The translations under genes were made by a program, and so were the position numbers. The notes under the pieces are model-generated. The model had not been told where the DNA came from and did not search any database. It worked only from the letters and a program-made list of their open reading frames with translations. 64,000 bases of DNA from Streptomonospora sp. PA3 (GTDB lineage: Bacteria > Actinomycetota > Actinomycetes > Streptosporangiales > Streptosporangiaceae): assembly GCF_009728995.1 (NCBI RefSeq), contig NZ_VTZW01000003.1, positions 1-64,000 on the forward strand, written 5' to 3'. This document shows, in pieces, positions 57,231-64,000 of this stretch (position 1 is its first letter; each line of letters opens with the position of its first letter).

Positions 57231-58427
57231 ATGGCTGATCCTACCCCCGACCGCGCTCCGGCCTTCGGCGACCGGGTACGCGCCGCCCTCGACGAGCAGG
57301 GCGTGAGCGTGCGCGAACTGGCCCGGCGCACCCACTTCGATCACGCCTACCTCTCACGCGTGCTCGCCGGGAAACAGCGCCCCTCGGCGGGCCTGGCCGA
57401 GGCCGTCGACCGCGCCCTGGGCGCCGGCGGGGCGCTGGCGGCCGCCGCCGAGGCGCCCGCCCGGCCGGCCGCCGACGAGACCGGCGCCATGCTGGAGTTC
57501 ATGCGCCGCGCCGAAACCTCCGACCTCGGCCCCGGCACCCTCGACGTCCTCGACGGCGCCGTTCACCAGCTCTGCCGCGACTACCCAACCATGCCCGGCC
57601 CGCAGTTGCGCGACCGCTCCAAGGCGCTCATGGAGCGCGCCGTAAGCATGCTGGATGGGCGCCTGACGCTGGCCCAACACCGCGACGTGCTCGTGATGGT
57701 CGGCTGGCTGGCCGCGCTGGTGGGGTGCGTGCACTTCGACGTCGGCGACCGGCCGGCGGCCGAGGCCGCCCGGCGGGCGGTGCGCCAGCTCGGCGAGCAG
57801 ACCGGGCACGGCGAGATCATCGGATGGTCCTTCGAGATGGCCGCCTGGTTCGCCCTAACCGAAGGCCGATACGGCGCCGTCGTCGAGGCCGCCGAGGCCG
57901 GGCAGCAACACGCAGGCGTCACCAGCGCCGGTGTGCAGCTCGCCCTCCAGGAGGCCAAGGCGCGCGCCCGCATGGGCGACGACCGGGCGCACGACGCCAT
58001 CACCACCGGCCGGGCGCTGCTGCGCCAACTGCCGCGCCCCGACCACCCCGAACACCACTTCATCTTCGACCCCTCGAAGTACGAGTTCTACGCGGCCACC
58101 ATCTACACCCTGCTCGGGTGGGATCAGGTGGCCGCCGAGCACTGCGCCGAGGTGGTGCGCCAGTGCGAGCAGCCCGCCGGAACCCGCTGGCCCATGCGGC
58201 TGGCCGATGTCCGTATCGACCTGGGCATGCTGGCCGCCCGGCGCGGTGACCTCGACGAGGCCGTGCACCTGGGCGCGGCCGCCTTCGCCTTCGACCGGCG
58301 ATCCGGGTCGCTGGTGAGCCGCGCCGGGGACCTGCTCGGCGAGCTGGAAGGCCGCTACGGCGACGATCGCCGGGTGAGCGACTACCGCGACCGGGTCGCC
58401 GCCGAGGCCGAGGCCGCCGGGTGGTGA
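57231..58427 (+). CDS. XRE-family regulator with TPR-like C-terminal region
   Basis: A 398-residue protein. Residues about 12-60 form a Cro/C1-type helix-turn-helix (FGDRVRAALDEQGVSVRELARRT, YLSRVLAGKQRPS). The remaining 300 residues are helical repeats resembling tetratricopeptide units, seen in actinomycete regulators of quorum or differentiation. A likely promoter precedes it (TGACAC, then TAGCCT), and it is separated from the traB-like gene by a terminator, so it is transcribed alone. It may act as the element's switch or as repressor of transfer. Confidence 0.8.
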   Translation: MADPTPDRAPAFGDRVRAALDEQGVSVRELARRTHFDHAYLSRVLAGKQRPSAGLAEAVDRALGAGGALAAAAEAPARPAADETGAMLEFMRRAETSDLGPGTLDVLDGAVHQLCRDYPTMPGPQLRDRSKALMERAVSMLDGRLTLAQHRDVLVMVGWLAALVGCVHFDVGDRPAAEAARRAVRQLGEQTGHGEIIGWSFEMAAWFALTEGRYGAVVEAAEAGQQHAGVTSAGVQLALQEAKARARMGDDRAHDAITTGRALLRQLPRPDHPEHHFIFDPSKYEFYAATIYTLLGWDQVAAEHCAEVVRQCEQPAGTRWPMRLADVRIDLGMLAARRGDLDEAVHLGAAAFAFDRRSGSLVSRAGDLLGELEGRYGDDRRVSDYRDRVAAEAEAAGW

Positions 58428-58497
58428 CCGGTGACCGCCGAGGTGGTCACCACCGGTCGTCTCCCGCCGGCCGCGGCGGGCGGGCGAGTCTGTCGCC

Positions 58498-58755
58498 ATG
58501 GCTACCGCATCCCCTGACCACGACGACGACCAGGCCACCCTGGAACGGCTGAACCGGCAGTACCCGAACTGGAAGGTGTGGCGCTCCAAGGACGACCGGG
58601 GGCGCCCGGCCGCCTGGGTGGCGACCAACAAGCGCGGCCACGATTCCGTGTGCGCGCCGACGCTGCACGAACCGACCGCCGCGAAGCTGGAAGCGCAGCT
58701 ACAGGCGCCGCCGCTGCGCCACTGCAAGCCCTTCGCCCTGGTGGCCGAAGGCTGA
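58498..58755 (+). CDS. Small unknown protein
   Basis: 85 residues with the segment LNRQYPNWKVWRSKDDRG and VATNKR, a pattern I recall from short actinobacterial proteins next to XRE regulators, where it has no known function. ATG 58498 lies 70 nt after the regulator gene and may be co-transcribed. A strong hairpin follows at 58767. Confidence 0.6.
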   Translation: MATASPDHDDDQATLERLNRQYPNWKVWRSKDDRGRPAAWVATNKRGHDSVCAPTLHEPTAAKLEAQLQAPPLRHCKPFALVAEG

Positions 58756-58766
58756 CGTTCTGATCT

Positions 58767-58809
58767 CCGCGCGGCCGGGTCCGTCCTGGCCTTCCCACCG
58801 GCCGCGCGG
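58767..58809 (+). terminator. 12-bp hairpin ending the rightward module
   Basis: CCGCGCGGCCGG (58767-58778) pairs perfectly with CCGGCCGCGCGG (58798-58809) around a 19-nt loop, just after the stop of the 85-residue protein gene. Confidence 0.7.
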
Positions 58810-59000
58810 TCCCGCACGCGGGCGCTGGACAGTAACCGCGATTCCGGCGGCGCACGCCGCGCCACCTGCGGTAACCCGCCTTCGGGTGGGTGCCTGTCCC
58901 GTTCCTGTTCCGGTCCCGCAGGGATCGGGTACCCCTGCGGTGTATCTGACCTGTGCTTTCCCGAACCCATAGACGGCCGGTCCCGGGGGCGGCGAGACTC

Positions 59001-59068
59001 GGCAGAGGACCGCGCGCCGGGCGGGACTTGTCCCGGCAGAGGACCGCGCGCCGGGCGGGACTTGTCCC
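59001..59068. repeat. Two tandem 34-bp repeats in the gene-free space of the element
   Basis: The unit starting GGCAGAGGACCGCGCGCC and ending GGGACTTGTCCC occurs at 59001-59034 and again at 59035-59068 with no change. Each ends in the small inverted repeat GGGAC-TT-GTCCC. The region 58756-59135 also contains CCGCAGGG/CCCTGCGG (58916-58940) and other stems, but no gene. Confidence 0.85.
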
Positions 59069-59087
59069 GGGGGAGGCCGGCGCGCGC

Positions 59088-59123
59088 AACGGCCGCCCCC
59101 GCGTCAGCCGCAGGGGCGGCCGT
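59088..59123. terminator. Hairpin ending the leftward module
   Basis: AACGGCCGCCCC (59088-59099) pairs with GGGGCGGCCGTT (59112-59123 region), closing the leftward operon that stops at 59136; followed by A/T on both sides, so it may work both ways. Confidence 0.7.
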
Positions 59124-59135
59124 TCTCGATCGGAT

Positions 59136-59387
59136 CTACCCGGTCGCTTCACGCTCGGCCATTTCCAGCCATTCGCCGAAGGAGCGGCCCGTCTCGGCGC
59201 ACCATTCCCGCGCAGCCTCCTGCTGGCGTGTGGTGGCCTCCATCCACAGCCAGCTAAGGCCGCCGGCGCCGAAGTCCGGCCGCTCCCAGGCGGCGCGCTC
59301 AGCCTCGGTCAGCCAGCCGCCCCAGTTGCGCGGGTGCAGCTCCTCCGGCAGCGCACCGCCCATACCGGGCGGCCGCCTGCGCCTCAT
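59136..59387 (-). CDS. Small unknown protein downstream of the terminase-like gene
   Basis: 83 residues with a basic start and Trp-rich sequence (RNWGGWLTEAERAAWERP, LSWLWMEATTRQQEAAREWC). ATGA overlap with the previous gene supports expression as its partner. No family recognised. Confidence 0.55.
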   Translation of the reverse strand: MRRRRPPGMGGALPEELHPRNWGGWLTEAERAAWERPDFGAGGLSWLWMEATTRQQEAAREWCAETGRSFGEWLEMAEREATG

Positions 59388-59749
59388 GCAACATCCCGGA
59401 AGCCGTAGGCGCCGCGGGCGGCGCCGCGGCGTTGCGGTCGGCGAGCCCCATCATCCTCCCCGCTGGGCAGGCGCATGGAAGCGAGGAGACGGGTCAGCGT
59501 GATCGACTGCTGTCGGGACTCCACCAGCAGCGGGTGCGGCACTTCGTCGCCGTGGCGGTTCGTCGCCGTCAGCGGCGCCTCGGCGAGCGCGGCCGCCATC
59601 TCGTCGAGGCGGTCGACACAGCGCACCGCCTGAACGAGCAGCAACTCCTCGTGGGCGTCGAGGTCATAGTCCTCAACGATCGAACACCACAGCTTGCGGC
59701 CGGACGCGCCGGCCCCATTCGGCGGCGAAGGCACGCGGTCAGTGGTCAT
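59384..59749 (-). CDS. Terminase small subunit-like (P27-type) protein
   Basis: 121 residues. The helical core GRKLWCSIVEDYDLDAHEELL, AVRCVDRLDEMAAAL and the end VPHPLLVESRQQSITLTRLLA, followed by MRLPSGE and RRPQRRGAARG, resembles the P27-like terminase small subunits often annotated in actinobacterial mobile elements. In phages such proteins mark DNA for packaging; here no large terminase, portal or capsid gene is visible, so it could be an orphan DNA-binding protein. ATG 59749 follows AGGTTGACC. Confidence 0.55.
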   Translation of the reverse strand: MTTDRVPSPPNGAGASGRKLWCSIVEDYDLDAHEELLLVQAVRCVDRLDEMAAALAEAPLTATNRHGDEVPHPLLVESRQQSITLTRLLASMRLPSGEDDGARRPQRRGAARGAYGFRDVA

Positions 59750-59819
59750 GCGGTCAACCTCCATAAGGACGTTTCGGGCGCCGCGCACCGGCGGACGCTA
59801 AACGCACCGATCCACGGGC

Positions 59820-59849
59820 CCCCCGGGGAGGGGGGAACCTCCCCGGGGG
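59820..59849. other. Perfect 12-bp hairpin between two element genes
   Basis: CCCCCGGGGAGG (59820-59831) pairs with CCTCCCCGGGGG (59838-59849) around a 6-nt loop. It lies between the 196-residue protein gene and the terminase-like gene and may attenuate transcription. Confidence 0.6.
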
Positions 59850-59862
59850 TGGGCTGCTCGGT

Positions 59863-60453
59863 TCACTCGTCGCCGAGGTCGGTCGCGGCGAGGCTGTCGA
59901 CCTGGTCGGGGCGCTTGCTTGCGAGCGCGCCGGTGGGCACGACGGCGAACTGCATCTCGACGCGGAACCCGTAGGCGACATCGTTGGGGTCGGGCAGCTC
60001 TCGCAGGCGTGCGAGCGCCTCGGCCGCCTTGGGTCGGGTGCTTACGTACTCGTCGACGATGGCGGACCATTCGACGTCGAGGGGGAACTCGACCGCGCGC
60101 GCGGCGATGGCCTGGGCGAGGTGTTCGTCGCCGTTGCGCTCGGCGCGGCGCAGCAGCTCGCGCGCTTCGGTGGCGTCCTCGACACGGGCGGCCCGGTCCT
60201 GGGCGTCGCGACGGCTGATGGCTGATGTGGGGTCGGTGCTGGTGAGTGATCCGAACAGTTGGCGCTCGGCTATGCGCCGCTGGGTCTTGAGGTCGTCGAG
60301 AAAGGTCTGCTTGGCCTCGGCGAGCATGTCGCGCGCCTTGACGTACTCGCGTGCGGTGAGGACTTCTTTGCCCTGCTGGCTGAGGTCGCGCCGGGTGTTG
60401 ATGCGCTCGGCGGTGCGCTGGAACTCCTGTTGTACGTCTGCGGGTGTTGCCAC
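59863..60453 (-). CDS. Unknown helical protein of the element
   Basis: 196 residues, charged and mostly helical (EFQRTAERINTRRDLSQQGKE, AREYVKARDMLAEAKQTFLDD), with an interior VEDATEARELLRRAERNGDE repeat-like region; likely coiled coil. It lies 13 nt after the excisionase-like gene on the same strand. Similar proteins occur in actinophage and AICE regions as scaffold- or head-associated unknowns, but I cannot assign one. Confidence 0.55.
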   Translation of the reverse strand: MATPADVQQEFQRTAERINTRRDLSQQGKEVLTAREYVKARDMLAEAKQTFLDDLKTQRRIAERQLFGSLTSTDPTSAISRRDAQDRAARVEDATEARELLRRAERNGDEHLAQAIAARAVEFPLDVEWSAIVDEYVSTRPKAAEALARLRELPDPNDVAYGFRVEMQFAVVPTGALASKRPDQVDSLAATDLGDE

Positions 60454-60466
60454 GGTGTCCCCCTGC

Positions 60467-60892
60467 TCAGGCTGCCCGCAGGGTGCGGGCGGCGCGGTAG
60501 TGCTCGACGTCGTCGCGGTTGATGCGCCAGCGGCCGGCGACGCTGCGGGCGTCGAGGCGCCCCTGGGCGATTGCCAGGCGCACGGCCCGGTCGCTGATGC
60601 CCAATGCCTCGGCGGCCTGGCTGGTGCTCAACCATGCACACGATGGCGCGGCTTCCGGTTCTGGTGGGTCCGTACTTCCGGTGGCGGTAGCCCGCCACGC
60701 GGCGGCCGCGGTGCCGAGCGCGACGAGTACGGCATCGAGTTCGGGGTCGTGGCCGCGGACGTCGAGTCGCAGGCGACGCAGGTTCATCAGCGCGTCGAGG
60801 CGGGCTGCCACGCGGCCGGGGACGATGGCGACGGGCGCCTCGACGCCGTGCACGTAGGCGCTGGGCGGCCGGGGCGCCGCTCCCGCACTCAT
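60467..60892 (-). CDS. Excisionase/MerR-type helix-turn-helix protein
   Basis: 141 residues. The last 60 form an HTH_17 domain: LSTSQAAEALGISDRAVRLAIAQG, followed by SVAGRWRINRDDVEHYRAAR. The N-terminal half is Ala/Arg-rich and of unknown role. Such domains act as excisionases (Xis) or as small regulators of element genes. Overlaps the gene before it by ATGA. Confidence 0.75.
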   Translation of the reverse strand: MSAGAAPRPPSAYVHGVEAPVAIVPGRVAARLDALMNLRRLRLDVRGHDPELDAVLVALGTAAAAWRATATGSTDPPEPEAAPSCAWLSTSQAAEALGISDRAVRLAIAQGRLDARSVAGRWRINRDDVEHYRAARTLRAA

Positions 60893-61203
60893 GGGGCCGC
60901 CTCACCGGAAATCGGGGCCGTGAGGTCAACGCTGGCGGCCGAACGCGCACCGGCGCTGGTGGGTGCCTGCGCCGTGGGTGCCGACCGCTCAGCGTCGATC
61001 TCAGCGAGAAACTCGTGGGCGGCGGCGCGCACGTCGCCGTCGAGGTCGGCCTCGGCGAGCGCCTTGTGGGCGGCGCGGACGCTGGACGTGGTGGCGAGCA
61101 CCGCCAGCACGCACCCGGCGGCGCGCCGCTGCATCGACCCGGCGGGCGCGGCGTTGACGGCGTCGCGGGCACGCATGGCGAGGTCGGGCGGTTCGGTGGT
61201 CAT
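60889..61203 (-). CDS. Unknown Ala-rich protein of the element
   Basis: 104 residues, soluble, helical and Ala-rich (CVLAVLATTSSVRAAHKALAEADLDGDVRAAAHEFLAEID is the ordered part, spanning residues about 30-70). The Thr/Ala tail looks disordered. It overlaps both neighbours by ATGA, so the chain of genes is translated together. Confidence 0.5.
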   Translation of the reverse strand: MTTEPPDLAMRARDAVNAAPAGSMQRRAAGCVLAVLATTSSVRAAHKALAEADLDGDVRAAAHEFLAEIDAERSAPTAQAPTSAGARSAASVDLTAPISGEAAP

Positions 61204-61766
61204 TCGGCTCCCCCGGCGGCGTGCGTGATCAGTGGGTCGTGCGTGTCGATCCGCCGGCGCCGCTCCAGCTCGGCCTGCCACCCTTCCTGGGAGTTGCGGC
61301 GAGCGACCTCGCTCCGCACCGCTTGCTCCTCGGCTGCCGCGGCCGCACGGTCGCGACGCTGGCGCACCATCGCGGCGAGTTCGCGGAGACGTGACAGGTC
61401 GGCGTTGTCGGTGCCGAGGTGACGTCCCGCGGTTCGTAGCACGTCGGCGACCGCGTGCAGGATGGCGTCAGCGGATCCGGAACGGGCGCGGCGGTTGGCG
61501 TGGCTGATGGTCCGGCGGTCGCTGCGGACGTCGGCCTCGGTGCCACGGCCGCGCAGGACTCGGCGGGTTTCGCCGACGACCTTGCCCAGGCGTTCGCCGA
61601 GCTCCGTCTGCTCGTCGGGGGTGAGCCAGTTGGCGGGGTCGTCGGAGACGCGTTCGTGAGCAAAGCAGACGGTGCGGACGTGGTGCTCGGCTTGAGCGGC
61701 CCACTGCTCACGAGATGGCCAGGCTCGAGCCACGGTGGCTCTTTCCCCGGTCGGGTCGACGGTCAT
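61200..61766 (-). CDS. Unknown charged helical protein of the element
   Basis: 188 residues. Strongly charged helices (REQWAAQAEHHVRTVCFAHER, RRDRAAAAAEEQAVRSEVARR) suggest coiled coils. No motif for catalysis is seen. It overlaps the ATPase gene before it (ATGA at 61763-61766) and the gene after it (ATGA at 61200-61203). Confidence 0.55.
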   Translation of the reverse strand: MTVDPTGERATVARAWPSREQWAAQAEHHVRTVCFAHERVSDDPANWLTPDEQTELGERLGKVVGETRRVLRGRGTEADVRSDRRTISHANRRARSGSADAILHAVADVLRTAGRHLGTDNADLSRLRELAAMVRQRRDRAAAAAEEQAVRSEVARRNSQEGWQAELERRRRIDTHDPLITHAAGGAE

Positions 61767-63649
61767 GCGGAGCCCTCCTCGGCGTCGCAACTGGGGTGTG
61801 TGGTCTGGCGGGGCTCGACGATCGTCATGGGATCGCCGCACACCTGGCACGTGCCGCGCGGGCGCCCGCCGGGGGTGACGGGATTAGAGAGAGGGTGCAT
61901 TTCAGCGCCCGCTGCGCCCGCAGCACCCGAAGGGGGTTGTTCGCCCAGCTCAGACGGGTCGCTCTCTGCGGGTGCTGGCGAATTCTCAGCACCCGCCCCA
62001 GCGCCCGCAGCGCCCGCGCTGGGGCGGGTGCGGGTGCTGTGATGGGAGTTCCGGGTGCTGGCATCCGGCACAGCACCCGCGCGTTTCCCCTGTTCAGCGC
62101 CACTAGCGGGTGCTGTGGGCGCTGCGGGTGCTGTTTTGCACCCACTCTCTAATGCCGTGATGCGGTAGAGCCGCGATCGGTTGCCCGTGGTCTGGCGCTG
62201 GGTGTCGTCGACCTCGATACCGATAGCCCGCAGCGCCGGGGCGAGTCGCTTGAGGTAGCCGCCGGCGCGGGTGCTGTCCCGCGGCCACTTCTTCGGCAGA
62301 CGCTCGGGTGTTTCGACGGCGTCGAGGATCTGCTGGGCGGTCAAAGTGACACCGTCCGCCCCCGCCTTGCGGACCATGGCGACCACGGCCTGGGCAAAGG
62401 GTTCGCCTTCCAGCACGTCGGCGACGGCGTCGCGCGCGCTGGCCTTGTACGTGTCCAGCGTCCGCCAGCCGCGCACCCGGTCGACGGCCGCCAACACCCG
62501 GGCGAAGTCGGCCATGCGCGGCCGCTCGGTCAGCTCGACGTCGGGCAGCGCCTTCAGCACGTCGGCGAGCAGGTCGAACAGGCTGGCGAGGATGCCCGCG
62601 TGCGCGTCGGCGAAGGCGGTGTCGAGGTCGCCCTCCTCCCGGCGCTTGTGGTCGGGTATCAAGTCCAGTTCGATCGTCAGCAGCCGCTCGGCGAGGTCGC
62701 CGGCCAAGGCCCCGGCGTCGATCGTGGTCATAGCCAGCACCCGCCGGAACTCCAGCACGACGACGTCGTCGTCGGAGTAAAGCGCCCGGTCGACGATCCC
62801 GTCACCGGTCACCGCGCGGCACAGTGCGTCAGAGAGCCAGTCAGGTAGGTAAGAGACGTTGTCCAGGCACAGCGCCCAGCTGTTGAACGCCTGCACACTC
62901 CAGCTGCGCACATCGCGCGGCGCCGTGCGCTTCGGAGCGCCCGAGGGGTCGATGATCCCGATGACCATCTGGGCACCCTTGCTCTTGCCCGTGCCCTGCT
63001 CGCCTCGGAACGTGAGGATCGGGTGCGGCAGGTCGGGGATGAACGCCGCGGCCAGCCACGCCGTCAGCAGCTCGAAGCCGCGGTCGTCGGTGTTGATCAG
63101 ACGCCCCAAGCGGGCGAGCCCATCGCCGTCTCTGACCGGCGCGGGCAGCGGCTTCATGGCGCCCGAGCGGCGGAAAAGCACCGGCGAGCGCGCCTGACGC
63201 CGCCAGCCGTGCGGGCCGATCACCACGCAGGCCCCGTCCGCAGTACCCAGGTCAACCACGATCTCGTCGCCGTTGCGCGCGACCCGCAGGTGCGGCACCC
63301 GCGGGTCGGCCGAGCTGGCAACGCCCTCCAGGACGGTCATGGCGTCGGCGAGCCCTGCCTGCGAGGGGACAGCGCCACCGTTGGTGTCGGTGTAGATGCG
63401 CGCCAACTGGGCGCGCAGCCCCGCCTTTCCGCGCAGCGGCAGGGCGATGTTGGGGCCGTCGAGCGCAACGGCGTAGGCGCGCCCGTCCTCTGCCATGAAG
63501 AACTCATAGCGTTTTCGGGCGAGCGCGACCAACTGCGAGGCTTGGGACGGCCCCTTCTTGTTGCCGCCCTCCTCGACCGTGATGCCGTTGGCCTCCATGA
63601 TGCGGCGCGCCTGCTCGTTGACGTCGTCGCCGTTGTGGTCGTCAGTCAC
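61763..63649 (-). CDS. ATPase of the element's replication module (primase-helicase-like)
   Basis: A 628-residue protein. Walker A FRGEQGTGKSKGAQ lies near residue 213, and CLDNVSYLPDWLSDALCRAVTG supplies a Walker B-like acid and sensor region. The N-terminal 190 residues resemble the alpha/beta part of plasmid primase-helicases, and the C-terminal half has a winged-helix region (LTAQQILDAVETPERLPKKWP). The last 130 residues are low-complexity Ala/Gly/Pro with a CxxC/CD motif (CQVCGDPM, HPSCDAEE) that could bind zinc. GTG 63649 overlaps the primase gene by GTGA. It is most likely the helicase partner of the upstream primase-polymerase. Confidence 0.75.
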   Translation of the reverse strand: MTDDHNGDDVNEQARRIMEANGITVEEGGNKKGPSQASQLVALARKRYEFFMAEDGRAYAVALDGPNIALPLRGKAGLRAQLARIYTDTNGGAVPSQAGLADAMTVLEGVASSADPRVPHLRVARNGDEIVVDLGTADGACVVIGPHGWRRQARSPVLFRRSGAMKPLPAPVRDGDGLARLGRLINTDDRGFELLTAWLAAAFIPDLPHPILTFRGEQGTGKSKGAQMVIGIIDPSGAPKRTAPRDVRSWSVQAFNSWALCLDNVSYLPDWLSDALCRAVTGDGIVDRALYSDDDVVVLEFRRVLAMTTIDAGALAGDLAERLLTIELDLIPDHKRREEGDLDTAFADAHAGILASLFDLLADVLKALPDVELTERPRMADFARVLAAVDRVRGWRTLDTYKASARDAVADVLEGEPFAQAVVAMVRKAGADGVTLTAQQILDAVETPERLPKKWPRDSTRAGGYLKRLAPALRAIGIEVDDTQRQTTGNRSRLYRITALESGCKTAPAAPTAPASGAEQGKRAGAVPDASTRNSHHSTRTRPSAGAAGAGAGAENSPAPAESDPSELGEQPPSGAAGAAGAEMHPLSNPVTPGGRPRGTCQVCGDPMTIVEPRQTTHPSCDAEEGSA

Positions 63650-64000
63650 CGGGCCGCCTTCCGATACGCGGAGTCGATGGTCTTGCGGGATTCGCCCTCG
63701 GGCAGGCCGACCGCGGTAGCGGCGTCGGTCAGCGCCGCCGCGGCGGCGCTGCGCTCGCCGACGTCGTCGAGGGACTCGAACGCGCGGCAGGCCGCCCAGT
63801 ACAGTCGGGCGTTTCGCTCGCCCTGCCGGGATTCCAAGACGAACCGCACCAGGGCCAGGAGCCGCCGGCCGGGCGGCGCGGTTACGGTCGTCACCCCGCT
63901 CCGGTCTGTCGACCTCGGCGCCGCCTGGAGCGCGGCCACTAGCCACCCGGGGGCTGCGGCGATGGGGCGGTCCTCGGCCACCCGGTAGAGGACGCCGGTG
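63646..64000 (-). CDS. Bifunctional DNA primase/polymerase-like protein, C-terminal end only
   Basis: The visible 118 residues match the end of AEP-type prim-pol proteins of actinomycete elements: LYRVAEDRPIAAAPGWLVAAL, then a helical domain (RFVLESRQGERNARLYWAACRAFESL, then LPEGESRKTIDSAYRKAAR). The frame is open at the right edge, so the catalytic N-terminal part lies outside the window. It is first in the four-gene overlap chain with the ATPase downstream, supporting a replication role for the element. Confidence 0.65.
   Translation of the reverse strand, partial: TGVLYRVAEDRPIAAAPGWLVAALQAAPRSTDRSGVTTVTAPPGRRLLALVRFVLESRQGERNARLYWAACRAFESLDDVGERSAAAAALTDAATAVGLPEGESRKTIDSAYRKAAR

Larger units (their letters stand above)
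52782..64000. mobile_element. Integrated actinobacterial conjugative/replicative element, left part
   Basis: From 52782 the gene content changes from conserved chromosomal genes to small unknown proteins plus transfer and replication functions. The rightward half has a DUF2637 protein, TraB-like FtsK ATPase and XRE regulator. The leftward half has an incomplete primase-polymerase, an ATPase, an excisionase-type HTH and a terminase-small-subunit-like protein. Genes are tightly overlapped. No integrase, attachment site or tRNA is visible, so the right end and integrase lie beyond the window; the left boundary is placed in the 52503-52781 spacer. Actinomycete integrative and conjugative elements (AICE, pSAM2-like) are the nearest model, with some phage-like content. 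Confidence 0.75.

Overview
The window is high-GC DNA with GTG/TTG starts, 4-nt gene overlaps and actinobacterial gene families throughout (PerM/DUF6350, DUF3017, acyl-CoA carboxylase epsilon subunit, LCP ligases, GtrA, DUF2637, a TraB-like FtsK ATPase). It looks like the chromosome of a filamentous actinomycete, plausibly Nocardiopsaceae/Streptosporangiales; this placement is inferred from gene content, not from a database search. Several blocks match known Mycobacterium tuberculosis neighbourhoods: sucD-perM-purN-purH (Rv0952-Rv0957), lpdA/GGCT/amidohydrolase/PNP (Rv3303c-Rv3307) and purE-purK-gtrA-birA-accD-accE-accA (Rv3275c-Rv3285).

Layout. 1-0.8 kb: end of sucD and its terminator. 0.8-2.2 kb: a tandem array of about 274-bp foldback repeats. 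2.3-7.8 kb: perM-like gene, purN (apparent CTG start), purH, folD. 7.9-11 kb: an FHA/LuxR-like regulator, DUF3017, NADP isocitrate dehydrogenase. 11.3-16.4 kb: an LCP ligase and galT-galE-galK. 16.7-22.8 kb: YihY/BrkB, GCS2 ligase, M20 amidohydrolase, adenosine deaminase, PH-domain protein. 22.8-23.4 kb: a gene-free stretch holding an iron box over a promoter with no obvious target gene. 23.4-29.4 kb: PNP, GGCT-like protein, LpdA, a Met/Gly-rich membrane protein, a dicarboxylate/amino-acid symporter. 29.7-30.6 kb: a second array of the same repeats. 30.6-41.5 kb: carboxylase block (accA, accE, accD, PEP carboxylase, biotin ligase), adenylate cyclase, purK, gtrA. 41.7-52.5 kb: two-component system, MBL hydrolase, DedA, purE, CoA-binding protein, UDP-glucose dehydrogenase, two paralogous membrane proteins and a second LCP ligase. 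52.6-64 kb: the left part of an integrated mobile element that runs off the right edge.

How the genes fit together. The core is central metabolism (sucD, icd, ppc, acyl-CoA carboxylase with its biotin ligase), purine synthesis and salvage (purN, purH, purK, purE, add, PNP), one-carbon supply (folD), sugar nucleotides (gal genes, UDP-glucose dehydrogenase) and envelope assembly (two LCP ligases, GtrA, PerM). The mobile element has a rightward conjugation-type module (DUF2637, TraB-like ATPase, XRE regulator) and a leftward replication module (primase-polymerase, ATPase, excisionase-type HTH, terminase-small-subunit-like protein). They converge on a gene-free stretch rich in inverted repeats.

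The strongest candidate for an undescribed system is the foldback repeat family at two loci 28 kb apart. Each unit folds on itself almost end to end, unit-to-unit differences tend to preserve pairing, and both arrays share the same left leader and right end.
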